A stretch of 64,000 nt of DNA from an uncultured Hyphomicrobiales bacterium (GTDB lineage Bacteria > Pseudomonadota > Alphaproteobacteria > Rhizobiales > Devosiaceae). The DNA lies in assembly GCA_903828145.1 (NCBI GenBank), contig CAIKKY010000006.1, forward strand, positions 461,722 to 525,721, written 5' to 3'. Shown here in pieces: positions 62,259 through 64,000 of this stretch. The notes beneath the pieces were generated by a model. The model did not search any database and was not told the DNA's origin. It was given only the letters and a program-made list of their open reading frames with translations. Position numbers and translations under genes: made by a program. Positions within the stretch are counted from its first letter, which is position 1. Every line of letters starts with the position of its first letter.

Positions 62259-63445
62259 TGGCAACCCGGCAGGCCTTTCTCGGCAGCGCCCTGTTCGATG
62301 GTGAACGCTGGCACACGCACACCGCGCTGCTGGTCGAGGCAGGTCAGGTCGTTGGCCTTGTGCCAGAGACCGACACAGGCACCGCCGAGCTGACCCGCCT
62401 GCCGGGCCGAATCGTGCCCGGCTTCATTGATCTTCAGGTCAATGGCGGCGGAGGAGCGCTGTTCAACCTCACCCCCGATGTCGAGGCGATCCGCACCATA
62501 ACCTCGGCCTTTGCGCCGTTCGGCACCACCCTGTGCCTGCCGACGCTGATTACCGATACACCGGAGCGCACCGACGCCGCGCTGCGGGCCGGAATCGCCG
62601 CGCATAAGGCGGGAGTACCGGGATTTCTCGGGCTCCATCTCGAAGGCCCGCATCTTGCCGTCTCGCGGAAGGGCGCGCATGAGCCCGCTCTCATTCGCCC
62701 GATGGACGAGAGCGATATGGCAAGGCTCATTGCCGCGCGACCGCACCTGCCGGCGCTGCTGATCACCGTTGCCGCCGAAACCGTGCCCCCGGCCCAGATC
62801 GCGCGGCTCACCGCCGCCGGGATCGTGGTGAGCATCGGCCATTCCGATGCGAGTTTTGTTCAGATGCGCGCCGCTGAGGCGGCAGGCGCCAGCATGGTCA
62901 CCCATCTGTTCAACGCGCAAAGCCAGATGTCCAACCGCGAGCCGGGCGTTGTCGGCGCAGCCCTCGATAGCGGTGGGCTCAGCGCCGGGTTGATTGCCGA
63001 TGGTATCCACGTGGCCCCGGCCACCATGGGGGTGGCGCTCCGCGCCAAGCGCGGGCCGGGCCGGATATTTCTTGTAACCGACGCCATGTCGATTACGGGC
63101 ACCGACTGGACTGAATTCACCCTGACGGGCCGCACCGTTTACCGGCGCGATGGCGCGCTGCGCCTCGCCGATGGCACGCTTGCAGGGGCTGACCTCACCA
63201 TGATCGATGCGGTGCGCTTCGTGCACGAAACCCTTGGTCTGCCGCTCGAGGAAGCCCTGCGCATGGCGAGCCTCTATCCGGCGGAGGCCCTGGGGCTGGA
63301 GAAGACGCATGGCCACCTGGGCCCGGGCGCACGCGCCGATTTCGTGGTACTGGATGCCAATCTTCAGCCGCGGGGCACATGGATCGGCGGGGTGACGTGC
63401 TCCCGTCTAATTGGCCCGTTTTTGAGTGGACTTTTCCAGTTATGA
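62258..63445 (+). CDS. nagA: N-acetylglucosamine-6-phosphate deacetylase with IS-altered C-terminus
   Basis: Amidohydrolase of 395 aa removing acetate from GlcNAc-6-P. Metal-binding residues are visible in GLHLEGPHL, SIGHSDASF and THLFNAQSQM, and the catalytic Asp in LVTDAMSITG. The sequence follows the family up to RGTWIGG at about residue 378; the last residues, VTCSRLIGPFL and beyond, are translated from the inserted IS element's left end, which also supplies the stop codon. The enzyme may stay active because only a short native tail is lost. Confidence 0.92.
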   Translation: MATRQAFLGSALFDGERWHTHTALLVEAGQVVGLVPETDTGTAELTRLPGRIVPGFIDLQVNGGGGALFNLTPDVEAIRTITSAFAPFGTTLCLPTLITDTPERTDAALRAGIAAHKAGVPGFLGLHLEGPHLAVSRKGAHEPALIRPMDESDMARLIAARPHLPALLITVAAETVPPAQIARLTAAGIVVSIGHSDASFVQMRAAEAAGASMVTHLFNAQSQMSNREPGVVGAALDSGGLSAGLIADGIHVAPATMGVALRAKRGPGRIFLVTDAMSITGTDWTEFTLTGRTVYRRDGALRLADGTLAGADLTMIDAVRFVHETLGLPLEEALRMASLYPAEALGLEKTHGHLGPGARADFVVLDANLQPRGTWIGGVTCSRLIGPFLSGLFQL

Positions 63446-63472
63446 TCCCGTGGCCGGGAGATGGAGAGTTCT

Positions 63473-63739
63473 ATGAAGACGTCGAAGTTCAGCGAGGCGC
63501 AGATCGCCTTTGTGTTGAAGCAGGCAGAGGACGGCACGCCGGTGGCAGAGGTGTGCCGCAAGGCGGGGATTGCGGAAGCAACCTTCTACAACTGGCGTAA
63601 GCGCTATGCGGGGCTGATGCCGTCTGAGGTGAAGCGCCTGCGGCAGCTTGAGGAGGAGAACGCCAAGCTCAAGCGTATTGTGGCGGACCTGAGCCTGGAC
63701 AAGGCTATGCTGCAGGATGTGCTTTCAAAAAAGCTCTAA
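63473..63739 (+). CDS. IS3-family transposase OrfA
   Basis: An 88-aa helix-turn-helix protein, FSEAQIAFVLKQAEDGTPVA and GIAEATFYNWRKRYAGLMPS, followed by a leucine-zipper-like helix (LRQLEEENAKLKRIVADLSL). It fits the OrfA of the IS407 group. ATG 63473 follows GGAGAGTTCT; an in-frame ATG at 63461 is possible. It recognises the IS ends and is made in excess over the OrfAB fusion. Confidence 0.92.
   Translation: MKTSKFSEAQIAFVLKQAEDGTPVAEVCRKAGIAEATFYNWRKRYAGLMPSEVKRLRQLEEENAKLKRIVADLSLDKAMLQDVLSKKL
63727..63733 (+). other. Programmed -1 ribosomal frameshift site of the IS
   Basis: A_AAA_AAG slippery heptamer in the orfA frame, 4 codons from its stop. Slipping one base back joins orfA to the orfB frame, giving the OrfAB transposase as in other IS3-family elements. 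Confidence 0.75.
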
Positions 63740-64000
63740 GGCCTGCCCGGAAGCGGTCCCTCGTCGACGAGGTGCGGCAGGCCTTCGATGTATCGATCCG
63801 CAAGGCCTGTGGCGCGCTCAACGTCGACAGGTCGCTGTATCACTACAAGGGTAAGCGGACTGACCCGGCTGGGCTGAAGCTGAGGATCAGACAGATCTGC
63901 GAGACACGGGTTCGTTATGGCTACAGGCGCGTGCATGTCCTGCTGCGGCGGGAGGGCTGGGACGTGAACCCCAAGCGAATCTATCGGCTCTACAGAGAGA
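63733..64000 (+). CDS. IS3-family transposase OrfB (partial)
   Basis: Frame -1 relative to OrfA, entered by frameshifting. It reads LRPARKRSLVDEVRQAFDVS, RKACGALNVDRSLYHYK and RQICETRVRYGYRRVHVLLR and on to RIYRLYRE at the window edge. This is the HTH_21 part before the DDE integrase core, which lies outside. Codon use and layout match IS407-type OrfB. Confidence 0.9.

Larger units (their letters stand above)
63393..64000 (+). mobile_element. IS3-family (IS407-like) insertion sequence, left end, partial
   Basis: The probable left end begins TGACGTGCTCCCGTC at 63393, directly after GGGG (63389-63392), which could be the 4-bp target duplication. It contains orfA and the start of orfB with an A6G slippery site. 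The right end lies outside the window. Confidence 0.85.

Overview
The window is a GC-rich, densely coded chromosomal segment of an alphaproteobacterium, most likely Hyphomicrobiales (Devosia-like; an inference). Pointers are an LpcC-like lipopolysaccharide-core mannosyltransferase, the Anbu/ATP-grasp/alpha-E operon, an Agp-type alpha-galactoside importer, an Agrobacterium PhrB-type iron-sulfur photolyase and FixK/FNR-type boxes. No rRNA, CRISPR array or intact prophage was seen.

Layout. 1-8.4 kb: housekeeping and redox genes (partial ABC-F ATPase, ndk with a clear terminator, DEAD-box helicase, ion channel with a zinc ribbon, molybdopterin oxidoreductase, GST). 8.5 kb: tRNA-Ser(GCT). 8.7-15.0 kb: an amino-sugar island with a CUT1 importer, a cytoplasmic-type GH84 beta-N-acetylglucosaminidase, a GntR/UTRA regulator and the transporter ATPase. 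15.1-18.1 kb: a TetR/SDR divergon, then decayed DNA with a truncated oxidoreductase, two paralogous mini membrane proteins and a repressor fragment. 18.1-24.5 kb: photolyase with a DUF2256 partner, CsbD, arsR-osmC-arsC, a frameshifted LysR gene opposite an aldo/keto reductase, and an EamA exporter. 24.5-27.2 kb: a desaturase and a GT39-like membrane protein.

27.5-33 kb: the Anbu operon (ATP-grasp, alpha-E, transglutaminase, Anbu protease) followed by a PLP decarboxylase. 33-37.2 kb: LpcC, Hpt, MogA, a DsbA-like protein and a dienelactone hydrolase. 37.2-38.6 kb: a long leader region and a chain of three micro-ORFs running into an unknown 200-aa gene. 38.8-41.8 kb: LacI regulator, kynureninase and SDR. 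41.8-47.7 kb: a probable low-oxygen energy island (PfkB kinase, universal stress protein, ADP-forming acyl-CoA synthetase and two unknown proteins) with two sites fitting TTGAC-N4-ATCAA, interrupted by an orphan sugar permease.

47.8-57.0 kb: a LysE exporter, an AraC regulator, and a complete alpha-galactoside system (binding protein, two permeases, fused double ATPase, GH4 alpha-galactosidase) ending in a strong terminator. 57.0-63.4 kb: a P-loop kinase-like protein, a tryptophan-halogenase-family flavoprotein, then the amino-sugar/cell-wall recycling genes murQ, gntR, a SIS deaminase and nagA. The nagA 3' end is interrupted by an IS3-family (IS407-like) element that runs off the window. The GH84 island and the murQ-nagA cluster appear to serve one theme, uptake and catabolism of GlcNAc/MurNAc compounds, and have related palindromic sites in front of their GntR genes.
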